Shown one piece after another: positions 9,315 through 16,167 of a stretch of 64,000 nucleotides of DNA (position 1 is its first letter; each line of letters begins with the position of its first letter). The stretch is from Arthrobacter sp. efr-133-R2A-120 (GTDB lineage Bacteria > Actinomycetota > Actinomycetes > Actinomycetales > Micrococcaceae): contig NZ_JARVRF010000019.1 of NCBI RefSeq assembly GCF_030209835.1, positions 62,001-126,000 on the forward strand, in the 5' to 3' direction. Below the pieces are notes generated by a model that had not been told where the DNA came from, did not search any database, and was given only the letters and a program-made list of their open reading frames with translations. The position numbers and the translations under genes were made by a program.

Positions 9315-9394
9315 GCGAGGAGTGGGCATATGCCCACTATGTCCAGTGGTGGCGGGCACGGGAGGGCATGTCCCTGTGGGGTGGACGCTCGGCC
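9315..9394. repeat. left copy of the repeat flanking the small cassette
   Basis: 9315-9375 matches 10423-10483 at roughly 52 of 60 positions by eye (GAGTGGGCATATGCCCACTA versus GAGTGGACATATGCCCACTA, then a shared GAGGGCATGTCCCT). The two copies lie in the same orientation, about 1.1 kb apart. The similarity continues into the yigZ-like fragment to the right. Confidence 0.8.
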
Positions 9395-9465
9395 CTGGAC
9401 GTCGACCGATTTGAGTCCCGACGAGCTGCCGATCACGGATGCCAGCCCTTCACCGGGATCGCACC
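9395..9465 (-). pseudogene. decayed 3' fragment of a yigZ-family gene
   Basis: Read on the minus strand this stretch gives GEGLASVIGSSSGLK and VDVQG, matching the C-terminus of the intact YigZ-family protein at 10495-11184 (GERLASMTGGASGLQ and WVDVQA). The DNA shares CTGGACGTCGACC and GGATGCCAGCC. Several residues of the intact protein are missing between the blocks and no start is present, so it is a relic. It shows that the flanking repeat extends into coding sequence. Confidence 0.7.
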
Positions 9466-9575
9466 GGAGATTTGGGGATAACTAACTGATGACGATCTAT
9501 CAGATACGTCGCACGCGCTGCTAGCATGTGGTTGGCTCTTTGGACAAGGTCAATGAAACCAAGGGGAAAGTCATT

Positions 9576-9905
9576 GTGCTAAAACATCTCAGGACCGGCC
9601 TTGTGATCGCTTCGCTATCGACCTTGCTGGCTGCGGGGGCAGCCGTTCCGGCCTATGCCGCGACTTCCGAGAAAACCGTCGAGAACGCTTCAAAATCCGA
9701 CCGACGGGAAGTGGAGCTCAGGATTCTGGCCGAGCTGACGCAGAAGATCGCATTTGCGGCGATGGCCGGGGACGAGATTGCGAAAGACTCCCTCAGCGCG
9801 TTGAGCATGCTCGACGAGGAGCAGGAGTCGGAACTCGCCCGGATCCTCCTGGATGAGGGATTCATTCAAGCTTCTCAGCGCCCAGGTAGTGGGGTATTAG
9901 CGTGA
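9576..9905 (+). CDS. small secreted protein of unknown function
   Basis: A 109-residue protein with a clear signal peptide: a basic N-terminus (LKHLRTG), a hydrophobic core and an AYA-A cleavage site near residue 28. The mature part (about 80 residues) is predicted helical and highly charged (EVELRILAELTQK, LDEEQESELARILL), with no Cys and no known motif. The GTG start is preceded by AAGGGGA at 8 nt; an upstream in-frame GTG at 9528 has no ribosome site. The stop overlaps the next GTG (GTGA), implying coupling. It lies in the accessory segment bracketed by duplicated yigZ 3' sequence. No family recognised. Confidence 0.65.
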   Translation: MLKHLRTGLVIASLSTLLAAGAAVPAYAATSEKTVENASKSDRREVELRILAELTQKIAFAAMAGDEIAKDSLSALSMLDEEQESELARILLDEGFIQASQRPGSGVLA

Positions 9906-10175
9906 CGAAGGTTCGCCTGACCGGGACGTACGTTACGGGAAGCGGCGTCGTGTTGAGCACGAACGGTGCAACTGCACATGTCGTGCACTCATACGAGCCC
10001 GGATCGAGCATATCCTGTTAGTAACTTCAGCCACTACGTTTCTGGCGGGCGGGGCTATTTCCAGACCACAGTGACCGTGACCCGGTCCATTTTCGGGTGG
10101 AACCACTCCACGAGATCCGCTAATCTCCGACTGGTTACCAGCGGCCCCGGAGTAGTCTCGTGCGGATGGGCGTGA
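9902..10175 (+). pseudogene. second ORF of the cassette, apparently split by a +1 frameshift
   Basis: A GTG overlapping the stop of the secreted-protein gene opens a 39-residue frame (begins VTKVRLTGTYVTGSG) that hits TAG-TAA at 10019-10024. The +1 frame is open across this point from 9957 to 10175 and continues with similar Gly/Ser/Thr-rich, strand-like sequence (SNFSHYVSGGRGYFQ...). Joined, the two would give about 90 residues ending just inside the start of the next gene, consistent with a tightly overlapping operon. Whether this is a mutation, a sequencing error or two separate tiny genes cannot be decided here. No classical slippery site is seen. Function unknown. Confidence 0.4.
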
Positions 10176-10372
10176 TCAGACTTATGAACCCCTTGGTTCC
10201 AACTTTTTCAGAGGCGGTACTTTCTTTTGCCCCGCTGGCTTTCCTCTTGCTGGCAGCGCTGGCGATCATGACTTTCTATACGATCAAGCTATTCCGAAAG
10301 GCAAGATCCAGGGCGCGCCCGCAGAGCTCACTCGGAAGGACTGCATCGCAGGATTACCACGATCTGAAATAA
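10166..10372 (+). CDS. small single-TM membrane protein
   Basis: A 68-residue protein with one strong membrane segment (about residues 18-38, LSFAPLAFLLLAALAIMTFY) followed by a basic tail (KLFRKARSRARP), so the C-terminus should be cytoplasmic. The start could be the GTG at 10160, the ATG at 10166 or the ATG at 10184; the first two overlap the preceding frame. It is the third gene of the cassette. Small membrane proteins beside small secreted peptides are often immunity or processing partners, but nothing here proves that. Confidence 0.5.
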   Translation: MGVIRLMNPLVPTFSEAVLSFAPLAFLLLAALAIMTFYTIKLFRKARSRARPQSSLGRTASQDYHDLK

Positions 10373-10402
10373 CAGTTTGCCAGGATCCAAGCGTCAACCA
10401 CA

Positions 10403-10585
10403 GGACATGCCCCTCGTTGACTGCAAGGAGTGGACATATGCCCACTATGTCCAATGGTGGTGGTCAGGGGAGGGCATGTCCCTAGCGCGGGTGCTCAGGC
10501 CTGGACGTCGACCCATACCGTTCCCCGCAACTGGAGGCCCGAGGCGCCGCCGGTCATGGATGCCAGCCGCTCACCGGCGTCCGCG
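10403..10585. repeat. right copy of the flanking repeat, with nested palindromes, running into yigZ
   Basis: This copy contains nested inverted repeats: GGACATGCCC (10403-10412) with GGGCATGTCC (10472-10481), and inside them GGACATA (10432-10438) with TATGTCC (10446-10452). It continues into the 3' end of the intact yigZ-family gene (10495 onward). The left copy at 9315-9465 is the degraded partner. Confidence 0.75.
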
Positions 10586-11184
10586 ATTGCGCCTGGATCA
10601 TCGGGTAGCGCCACGCGCAGGATTGTCTCCGAGGGCTCGTAGCTTGTTTCGGCCATGACGTGGCCCGCGGAGCGCAGATCGTTTTCAAGCCTTCCGGCCG
10701 CGTGGTGGGGCACGGGGATGTCGCAAATCCGCAGGCGGCGTCGCTGAACCAGGGGAGCGGAGTCCAGTGCGGCCGAGACTGACTCGGAGTAGGCGCGGAC
10801 CAGTCCGCCGGCGCCCAGGAGGATGCCGCCGAAATAGCGCACGACGACGGCACTCACGTCGCTGAGGTCAGTCACCCCGGGCAGTGTCTCGCGTTTGATG
10901 AGCGCCTCGAGCATGGGGATGCCGGCAGTTCCGGAGGGCTCGCCGTCGTCGTTGGAACGCTGGATGACGCGATCCGGACCGAGGACGAATGCCGAGCAGT
11001 GGTGCCGGGCGTCATGGAACTCCTTGCGCAGTTCCGCCACCAGGGCCCGGGCGGCGTCCTCGTCGGAAGCGCGGCGCAGCACCGTGATGAAGCGCGAACG
11101 CTTGATCTCGAGTTCGTGGCGGAAATCGTCTCCCGGCGCCAATGTTGTGTACGCGGTCGCCCGGCTTTCTTCCTGTTCTGCCAC
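10495..11184 (-). CDS. yigZ: YigZ/IMPACT family protein (UPF0029)
   Basis: A 229-residue two-domain protein. The N-terminal IMPACT domain (about 20-130) has the family blocks EIKRSRFITVLRRA, HHCSAFVLG, SNDDGEPSGTAGIPML and VVVRYFGGILLGAGGLVRAY. The C-terminal part is the ferredoxin-like DUF1949 domain. Family members are thought to act in translation or nucleotide-related control, but the bacterial role is not settled. Its 3' end forms part of the direct repeat that brackets the small cassette. It is divergent from coaE with 22 nt between the starts. Confidence 0.92.
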   Translation of the reverse strand: MAEQEESRATAYTTLAPGDDFRHELEIKRSRFITVLRRASDEDAARALVAELRKEFHDARHHCSAFVLGPDRVIQRSNDDGEPSGTAGIPMLEALIKRETLPGVTDLSDVSAVVVRYFGGILLGAGGLVRAYSESVSAALDSAPLVQRRRLRICDIPVPHHAAGRLENDLRSAGHVMAETSYEPSETILRVALPDDPGAIADAGERLASMTGGASGLQLRGTVWVDVQA

Positions 11185-11194
11185 CGACCCAGTC

Positions 11195-11200
11195 TAGTGT
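11195..11200 (+). promoter_or_regulatory. -10 box of the leaderless coaE promoter
   Basis: TAGTGT ends 6 nt before the GTG of coaE at 11207. The intervening GGAGGG could also act as a ribosome site if transcription began further upstream. Confidence 0.45.
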
Positions 11201-11206
11201 GGAGGG

Positions 11207-12427
11207 GTGCTGAAGATTGGACTTACCGGCGGGATCGCCTCCGGCAAATCGCTCGTGTCCGCCCGGCTGAGGGAGTTGGGCGCTGTCTTGATCGACGCCG
11301 ATGCGCTTGCCCGCGAGGTCGTGGAGCCGGGCACTCCGGGCTTGGCGGACGTCGTGGCCGAGTTCGGTGAAGACATCGTCGACGCCGAGGGTCGCCTTGA
11401 CCGGGCACGCCTCGGCGCGATCGTGTTCGCTGAGCCGGATCGCCGGGAAGCGCTCAACGGGATCATCCATCCGCGCGTCAGGGAGAAGGCTGCGGCGATG
11501 CTCGCGACCGCAAAACCCGGAGACATCGTCGTCCAGGATATTCCGCTCCTGGTCGAAACCGGGCAGGGCAGCAGCTTCCACCTGGTGCTGGTGGTCGATG
11601 CGCCGGACGAAGAACGGATCCGGCGCATGACGGAGATCCGCGGCATGACGGTCAAGGACGCGGTGTCCCGGATGGCCGCGCAAGCCAGCAGGGATGAACG
11701 GCTGGCGGCGGCCGACATCGTGTTGGACAACTCGGCACGGCCCGAAGACGTCACGGCGCTCGTGGACACCTTGTGGGAAGAACGCTTGGCGCCGTTTGCC
11801 CGCAATCTCGCAGCGGGCCACCCGGCGCCACGATCCGGCGGCCCCGTGTTGTCACCGCCAAACCCCGGCTGGCCGGTCCAGGCTGAACGGCTGCTTGCCA
11901 GGATCCGCCGGGCATCCCCGGAGGTGTTGGGCGCAGACCACATCGGTTCGACATCGGTACCCGGTCTTCCTGCTAAAGACATCATCGACCTGCAGGTAAA
12001 TGTGTCCTCGCTGGAAGCCGCGGACCGGATAGCACGGGACTTGGGTGAGGCCGGATTCCCGTTGCGGGAGGCCTCCGCCCGAGATACGCCCAAGCCGCCG
12101 GACCTGGATCCATCGGCATGGCAAAAACGTTTCCATTGCAACGCGGACCCCGGGCGGCCGGCCAATGTCCATGTCAGGGTCCTCGGAAGCCCGGGCTGGC
12201 GATATGCGTTGTTGTTCCGGGATTGGCTCCGCGCCAACCCCGACGCCGTGGGAATGTATGCGGCGATGAAACAGGAGCTTGCCGCGCAGCACGCCGGCGA
12301 CGGTCGCACCTTGGCATATGCGGAAGCGAAGGAGCCCTGGTTCACCGAGGTCGCCTGGCCGCTCATGGATGCCTGGGCCAGCAGAAGCGGGTGGCAGCCG
12401 CCGTCGTACTCGGTGGCGCAACGCTAG
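11207..12427 (+). CDS. coaE: dephospho-CoA kinase fused to a GrpB/UPF0157 domain
   Basis: Catalyses the last step of coenzyme A synthesis, phosphorylating dephospho-CoA with ATP. The kinase half (1-200) has the P-loop GLTGGIASGKS, LIDADALARE and the IPLLVE substrate loop. The second half (about 215-400) is a nucleotidyltransferase-fold GrpB/UPF0157 domain (LGADHIGSTSVPGLPAKDIIDLQV). Total length 406. This fusion is known in actinobacterial CoaE, for example M. tuberculosis; the second domain's role is unclear. The GTG start is fixed by the -10 box 6 nt upstream. A small membrane protein gene follows after 2 nt. Confidence 0.95.
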   Translation: MLKIGLTGGIASGKSLVSARLRELGAVLIDADALAREVVEPGTPGLADVVAEFGEDIVDAEGRLDRARLGAIVFAEPDRREALNGIIHPRVREKAAAMLATAKPGDIVVQDIPLLVETGQGSSFHLVLVVDAPDEERIRRMTEIRGMTVKDAVSRMAAQASRDERLAAADIVLDNSARPEDVTALVDTLWEERLAPFARNLAAGHPAPRSGGPVLSPPNPGWPVQAERLLARIRRASPEVLGADHIGSTSVPGLPAKDIIDLQVNVSSLEAADRIARDLGEAGFPLREASARDTPKPPDLDPSAWQKRFHCNADPGRPANVHVRVLGSPGWRYALLFRDWLRANPDAVGMYAAMKQELAAQHAGDGRTLAYAEAKEPWFTEVAWPLMDAWASRSGWQPPSYSVAQR

Positions 12428-12429
12428 GC

Positions 12430-12768
12430 ATGGCACGCATGGCCGGGAAACGGAGAATCACGCCGCATCTTGACGGGCAGCGCCTTGGCGCCGTTCGCGG
12501 CCTGGCGTGGGCCGGCGTCGTTCTCATGGCCGGCGCTGCGCTGTTGTGGTTCCTGGCCGGCGGCCGCGAGGAGTTCGTCGCCGGAACCCAGACGCCGACG
12601 TGGCGCGTTCTCGTGCCGGCCGCAGCCTTCTGGCTCGCATGGACCGTCTGGCTTGTATCCGGAGCGTGGTTCGCCATCAAGATGTTCCGTTCCATCATGG
12701 GGCGGCTCGACGACAGCTGGTTCCGGCCCGGCGGCGGCGACGGTTCAACCCGAAAACGCGGACAGTAG
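12430..12768 (+). CDS. small two-TM membrane protein
   Basis: A 112-residue protein with a basic N-terminus (MARMAGKRR) and two hydrophobic segments (about 26-45 and 63-88), ending in a Gly-rich, basic tail. No known domain is visible. It follows coaE by 2 nt, so is probably co-transcribed. The frame stays open upstream inside coaE, but the ATG just after the coaE stop is the natural start. Its stop codon lies in the loop of a palindrome that borders the uvrB promoter. Confidence 0.7.
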   Translation: MARMAGKRRITPHLDGQRLGAVRGLAWAGVVLMAGAALLWFLAGGREEFVAGTQTPTWRVLVPAAAFWLAWTVWLVSGAWFAIKMFRSIMGRLDDSWFRPGGGDGSTRKRGQ

Positions 12769-12791
12769 CTGTCCGCGGGCAGGGGTACATT
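12757..12791 (+). promoter_or_regulatory. uvrB promoter with palindrome and RecA-NDp-like element
   Basis: CTGTCCGCG (12769-12777), 8 nt, then TACATT (12786-12791) resembles the PafBC/RecA-NDp promoter TTGTCRGTG-N8-TANNNT (6 of 9 plus the -10, exact spacing). The -10 ends 6 nt before the ATG, so the mRNA would be leaderless. A 9-bp inverted repeat (CGCGGACAG/CTGTCCGCG, 12757-12777) overlaps the element. It could be an operator or the terminator of the preceding gene. Confidence 0.4.
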
Positions 12792-12797
12792 GGATTC

Positions 12798-14885
12798 ATG
12801 AGTCTTGCCCAGGAGATCAACCGTGTCGTCGCGCCCTTCGAGGTCATCAGCGAATTCAAGCCGGCAGGTGACCAGCCGGCCGCTATCGCGGAGCTGACCG
12901 AACGGATCAACAACGGCGAGAAAGACGTCGTCCTGCTCGGCGCCACCGGTACGGGCAAGAGTGCCACCACCGCCTGGTTGATCGAACAAGTGCAGCGGCC
13001 CACGTTGGTGATGGTCCAAAACAAGACCCTGGCCGCGCAGCTCGCCAACGAGTTCCGGGAGCTGCTGCCCAACAACGCGGTGGAGTACTTCGTTTCCTAT
13101 TACGACTACTACCAGCCCGAAGCCTACGTTCCCCAGACGGATACCTTCATCGAAAAGGACTCTTCCGTCAATGAGGAGGTCGAGCGGCTGCGGCACTCGG
13201 CAACCAACGCGCTGTTGACCCGGCGGGATGTCGTCGTGGTGGCTACCGTGTCCTGCATTTACGGCCTCGGTACCCCGGAGGAATACATCGCCGGGATGGT
13301 CACTCTCAGCAAGGGCGCCGAGATGAACCGGGACGATCTCCTGCGCAGGTTCGTCGCCATGCAATACACCCGCAATGACATGGACTTCCACCGCGGCACT
13401 TTCCGCGTCCGCGGAGACACCGTGGAAATCATCCCCATGTACGAAGAGCTGGCCCTGCGCATCGAGTTCTTCGGCGACGAGATCGAGAACATTTACACTT
13501 TGCATCCGGTCACGGGCGACGTCATCCGTGAGGAAACGGAGATGTACATCTTCCCGGCCTCACACTACGTCGCCGGGCCCGAACGCATGTCCCGCGCCAT
13601 CACCGCCATCGAAGAAGAGCTCGCGGAACGGCTCAAAGTGCTCGAAGGCCAGAACAAGCTGGTGGAGGCCCAGAGGCTGCGCATGCGCACCACCTACGAC
13701 CTCGAAATGATGCAGCAAATGGGTTTCTGCAACGGCATCGAGAACTACTCACGCCACATCGATGGCCGCGGCTCCGGCACAGCCCCGCACTGCCTCATCG
13801 ACTACTTCCCGGACGACTTCCTGCTGGTCATCGACGAATCGCACGTTACGGTTCCACAGATCGGCGCCATGTACGAGGGCGACATGTCGCGCAAGCGCAC
13901 CCTCGTGGACCACGGCTTCCGGCTTCCTTCCGCCATGGACAACAGGCCGCTCAAATGGGATGAATTCCTGGAGCGGGTGGGCCAGACCGTCTATCTTTCC
14001 GCGACCCCCGGCAAGTACGAACTGGGCAAGGCGGACGGGTTCGTCCAGCAGATCATCCGCCCCACCGGCCTGATCGATCCCGAAGTCATCGTGAAGCCGA
14101 CCAAGGGCCAGATCGACGACCTCCTTGGCGAAATCCGGACGCGGGTGGAGCGCGACGAACGCGTGTTGGTCACCACGTTGACCAAGCGAATGGCGGAGGA
14201 CCTCACCGACTACCTGCTGGGCCACGGGGTCAAGGTCCAATACCTGCACTCCGACGTCGACACCCTCCGGCGTGTGGAACTGCTCCGTGAACTCCGCATG
14301 GGCAGCTTTGACGTCCTGGTGGGCATCAACCTTCTCCGCGAGGGCCTCGACCTGCCCGAAGTGTCACTTGTCAGCATCCTCGACGCCGACAAGGAGGGTT
14401 TCCTCCGATCGGCCACCTCCCTCATCCAGACCATCGGCCGCGCCGCCCGAAACGTCTCAGGCCAGGTCCACATGTACGCCGACCGGATCACGGACTCGAT
14501 GGCCAAGGCCATCGAGGAAACCAATCGCCGCCGGGAAATCCAGATCAAATACAACACGGACAACGGTGTCGATCCCCAGCCGTTGCGCAAGAAGATCGCA
14601 GATATCACCGATCAGCTTGCCCGCGAAGACGCCGACACCCGCGAGTTGCTGGCCGCAGCCGGAAAGGGCGGCCGGACCGGCAAGGGCAAGGGCACTTCGA
14701 AGGTCCGGCAAGATGGCCTGGCCGCAGCGCCTGCCGAAGACCTGGTGGGTCTGATCGAACAGCTGACCGAGCAGATGCACGCGGCCGCCGCCGAGCTCCA
14801 ATTTGAGATCGCTGCGAGGATCCGTGACGAGGTGGGCGACCTCAAGCGCGAACTCCGCCAAATGCAGTCCGCCGGGCACGCTTAG
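12798..14885 (+). CDS. uvrB: excinuclease ABC subunit B
   Basis: Helicase-like damage-verification subunit of nucleotide excision repair, loaded by UvrA and partnering UvrC. The 695-residue protein has Walker A GATGTGKS (about 44-51), the beta-hairpin region [21 protein letters not shown] split over 98-118, the DESH box (IDESHVT), helicase motifs V/VI ([23 protein letters not shown]) and a C-terminal UVR motif that contacts UvrC. The frame is open further upstream, but the ATG 6 nt after TACATT gives the normal length. The three uvr genes all lie within 20 kb here, as separate transcription units. Confidence 0.98.
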   Translation: MSLAQEINRVVAPFEVISEFKPAGDQPAAIAELTERINNGEKDVVLLGATGTGKSATTAWLIEQVQRPTLVMVQNKTLAAQLANEFRELLPNNAVEYFVSYYDYYQPEAYVPQTDTFIEKDSSVNEEVERLRHSATNALLTRRDVVVVATVSCIYGLGTPEEYIAGMVTLSKGAEMNRDDLLRRFVAMQYTRNDMDFHRGTFRVRGDTVEIIPMYEELALRIEFFGDEIENIYTLHPVTGDVIREETEMYIFPASHYVAGPERMSRAITAIEEELAERLKVLEGQNKLVEAQRLRMRTTYDLEMMQQMGFCNGIENYSRHIDGRGSGTAPHCLIDYFPDDFLLVIDESHVTVPQIGAMYEGDMSRKRTLVDHGFRLPSAMDNRPLKWDEFLERVGQTVYLSATPGKYELGKADGFVQQIIRPTGLIDPEVIVKPTKGQIDDLLGEIRTRVERDERVLVTTLTKRMAEDLTDYLLGHGVKVQYLHSDVDTLRRVELLRELRMGSFDVLVGINLLREGLDLPEVSLVSILDADKEGFLRSATSLIQTIGRAARNVSGQVHMYADRITDSMAKAIEETNRRREIQIKYNTDNGVDPQPLRKKIADITDQLAREDADTRELLAAAGKGGRTGKGKGTSKVRQDGLAAAPAEDLVGLIEQLTEQMHAAAAELQFEIAARIRDEVGDLKRELRQMQSAGHA

Positions 14886-14887
14886 GG

Positions 14888-14893
14888 TAAAGT
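14888..14893 (+). promoter_or_regulatory. probable -10 box of the terC transcript
   Basis: TAAAGT lies 3 nt after the uvrB stop and would start transcription near 14900, just before the riboswitch core. No good -35 is seen. Confidence 0.4.
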
Positions 14894-14897
14894 TGGG

Positions 14898-15052
14898 GCT
14901 ACGTAGGGGAGTATCCCAAGCGCTAAGTCCGTCAACACGCAAGGCACAGACGCCTCGCCGGGCCTAGCGGATTGCCATTTGAGCGTTGTTGCCTTCGGGC
15001 ATGGAGACGCAGGCAGGTCGGAGAGACTTACGCCGTTTTGGCGTACCTGCGA
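14898..15052 (+). promoter_or_regulatory. yybP-ykoY (manganese) riboswitch candidate upstream of terC
   Basis: The 179-nt gap before terC carries the hallmarks of the yybP-ykoY aptamer in order: GGGGAGTA (14906-14913), GTCAACAC (14932-14939), a GC-rich CCGGGCCTAGCG segment and a 3' GGAGAGACTTACG segment. The 3' part can fold as GCAGGT (15013-15018) with ACCTGC (15045-15050) and ACGCC (15030-15034) with GGCGT (15040-15044), ending 7 nt before a GAAAGG ribosome site. This class senses Mn2+ and typically controls TerC/Mn exporters. Whether it acts by termination or by occluding the ribosome site is not clear. Confidence 0.7.
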
Positions 15053-15064
15053 AAGGCATTTTAG

Positions 15065-16099
15065 ATGCAACTCCCCGCCTGGTTTGAGATCGGCTCTTTC
15101 GTCGTTCTCGGAATCATCCTCCTTGTCGACCTTCTCCTGGTGGTCAAGCGTCCGCACGAACCCTCCATGAAGGAAGCAGGCCTCTGGGTCGCTTTCTACG
15201 TCACCCTCGCCTTGGTGTTCGCCGGAGCGATGTTCGCTTTTGCCGGCCCGGAGCATGGCAGCCAGTTCATCGCCGGTTGGGTGACCGAATACAGCCTGAG
15301 TATCGACAACCTCTTTGTCTTCATCATCATCATGGCGCGGTTCTCGGTGCCCCGTAAGTACCAGCAGGAAGTGCTGATGGTGGGCATCATCATTGCCCTC
15401 GTCCTACGGGGTATCTTCATTGCCCTTGGTGCCGTGGTGATTGAGCAGTTCAGTTGGGTCTTCTACATCTTCGGCGCGTTCCTGCTGTGGACCGCGTGGA
15501 AGCAGGCCACGGACAACGGCGAAGACGAGGAAGAAACCTCCGAGAATCCGCTTATCGCCCGCATCCGCAAAGTTGTCCCGATGTCGGAGAAGTTCGACGG
15601 AGGCAAGCTTCGAACCACGGTCAACGGCAAGAAGCTGTTCACGCCCATGCTGATCGTCTTCGTGACCATCGGCATGACGGACCTCTTGTTCGCCGTGGAT
15701 TCCATTCCGGCGATCTTCGGACTGACGCAGAGCGCCTTTATCGTCTTCACGGCCAACATCTTCGCCCTCATGGGCCTGCGCCAGCTCTACTTCCTGCTTG
15801 GCGGGCTCATGAGCCGGCTGATCTACCTCAAGCACGCACTGTCGGTCATCCTCGCGTTCATCGGCGTGAAGCTGGTCCTGCACGCCATGCACGTCAACGA
15901 ACTGCCCTTCATCAACGGCGGCCACCATATTGAATGGGCTCCGGAGATCCCGACCTATGTGTCCCTGGCCGTCATCCTCGGCACGATCGTGGTGGCGGTT
16001 GTCGCGAGCCTCCTGACCCCGGCCGCCAGCAAGTCCAAGCTGGACGCTCGGCTCGAGGAAGATTCCCGCAAGAGCATGAACAAGGTTTCCGGGCACTAG
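15065..16099 (+). CDS. terC: TerC family integral membrane protein, likely Mn2+ exporter
   Basis: A 344-residue membrane protein with about nine hydrophobic segments. Characteristic acidic TM motifs are WVTEYSLSIDNLFVF (about 75-89) and DLLFAVDSIPAIFGL (about 204-218), whose Asp/Glu residues bind metal in the family. A charged cytoplasmic loop (DNGEDEEETSEN) separates the two halves. The C-terminus is hydrophilic. TerC proteins of this type (Alx, MeeF/MeeY) export Mn2+; the upstream yybP-ykoY-like riboswitch supports that role. It is monocistronic, with a terminator hairpin shared with the convergent peptidase gene. Confidence 0.93.
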   Translation: MQLPAWFEIGSFVVLGIILLVDLLLVVKRPHEPSMKEAGLWVAFYVTLALVFAGAMFAFAGPEHGSQFIAGWVTEYSLSIDNLFVFIIIMARFSVPRKYQQEVLMVGIIIALVLRGIFIALGAVVIEQFSWVFYIFGAFLLWTAWKQATDNGEDEEETSENPLIARIRKVVPMSEKFDGGKLRTTVNGKKLFTPMLIVFVTIGMTDLLFAVDSIPAIFGLTQSAFIVFTANIFALMGLRQLYFLLGGLMSRLIYLKHALSVILAFIGVKLVLHAMHVNELPFINGGHHIEWAPEIPTYVSLAVILGTIVVAVVASLLTPAASKSKLDARLEEDSRKSMNKVSGH

Positions 16100-16133
16100 T
16101 TACTACGGAGCCGCTGACAACTGCGGAACGCTT

Positions 16134-16167
16134 CTGAGCCCCGGTCACTATGGTGGCCGGGGCTCAG
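16134..16167. terminator. bidirectional terminator between terC and the peptidase
   Basis: Stem CTGAGCCCCGG / CCGGGGCTCAG with a 12-nt loop. It overlaps the last 4 nt of the minus-strand peptidase gene and can serve both convergent genes. Confidence 0.75.

Noticed and set aside
9248..9465. Possible CRISPR array or phage att site with integrase
   Set aside because: Only single palindromes and two divergent copies are seen, without regular spacers, cas genes or any recombinase gene.
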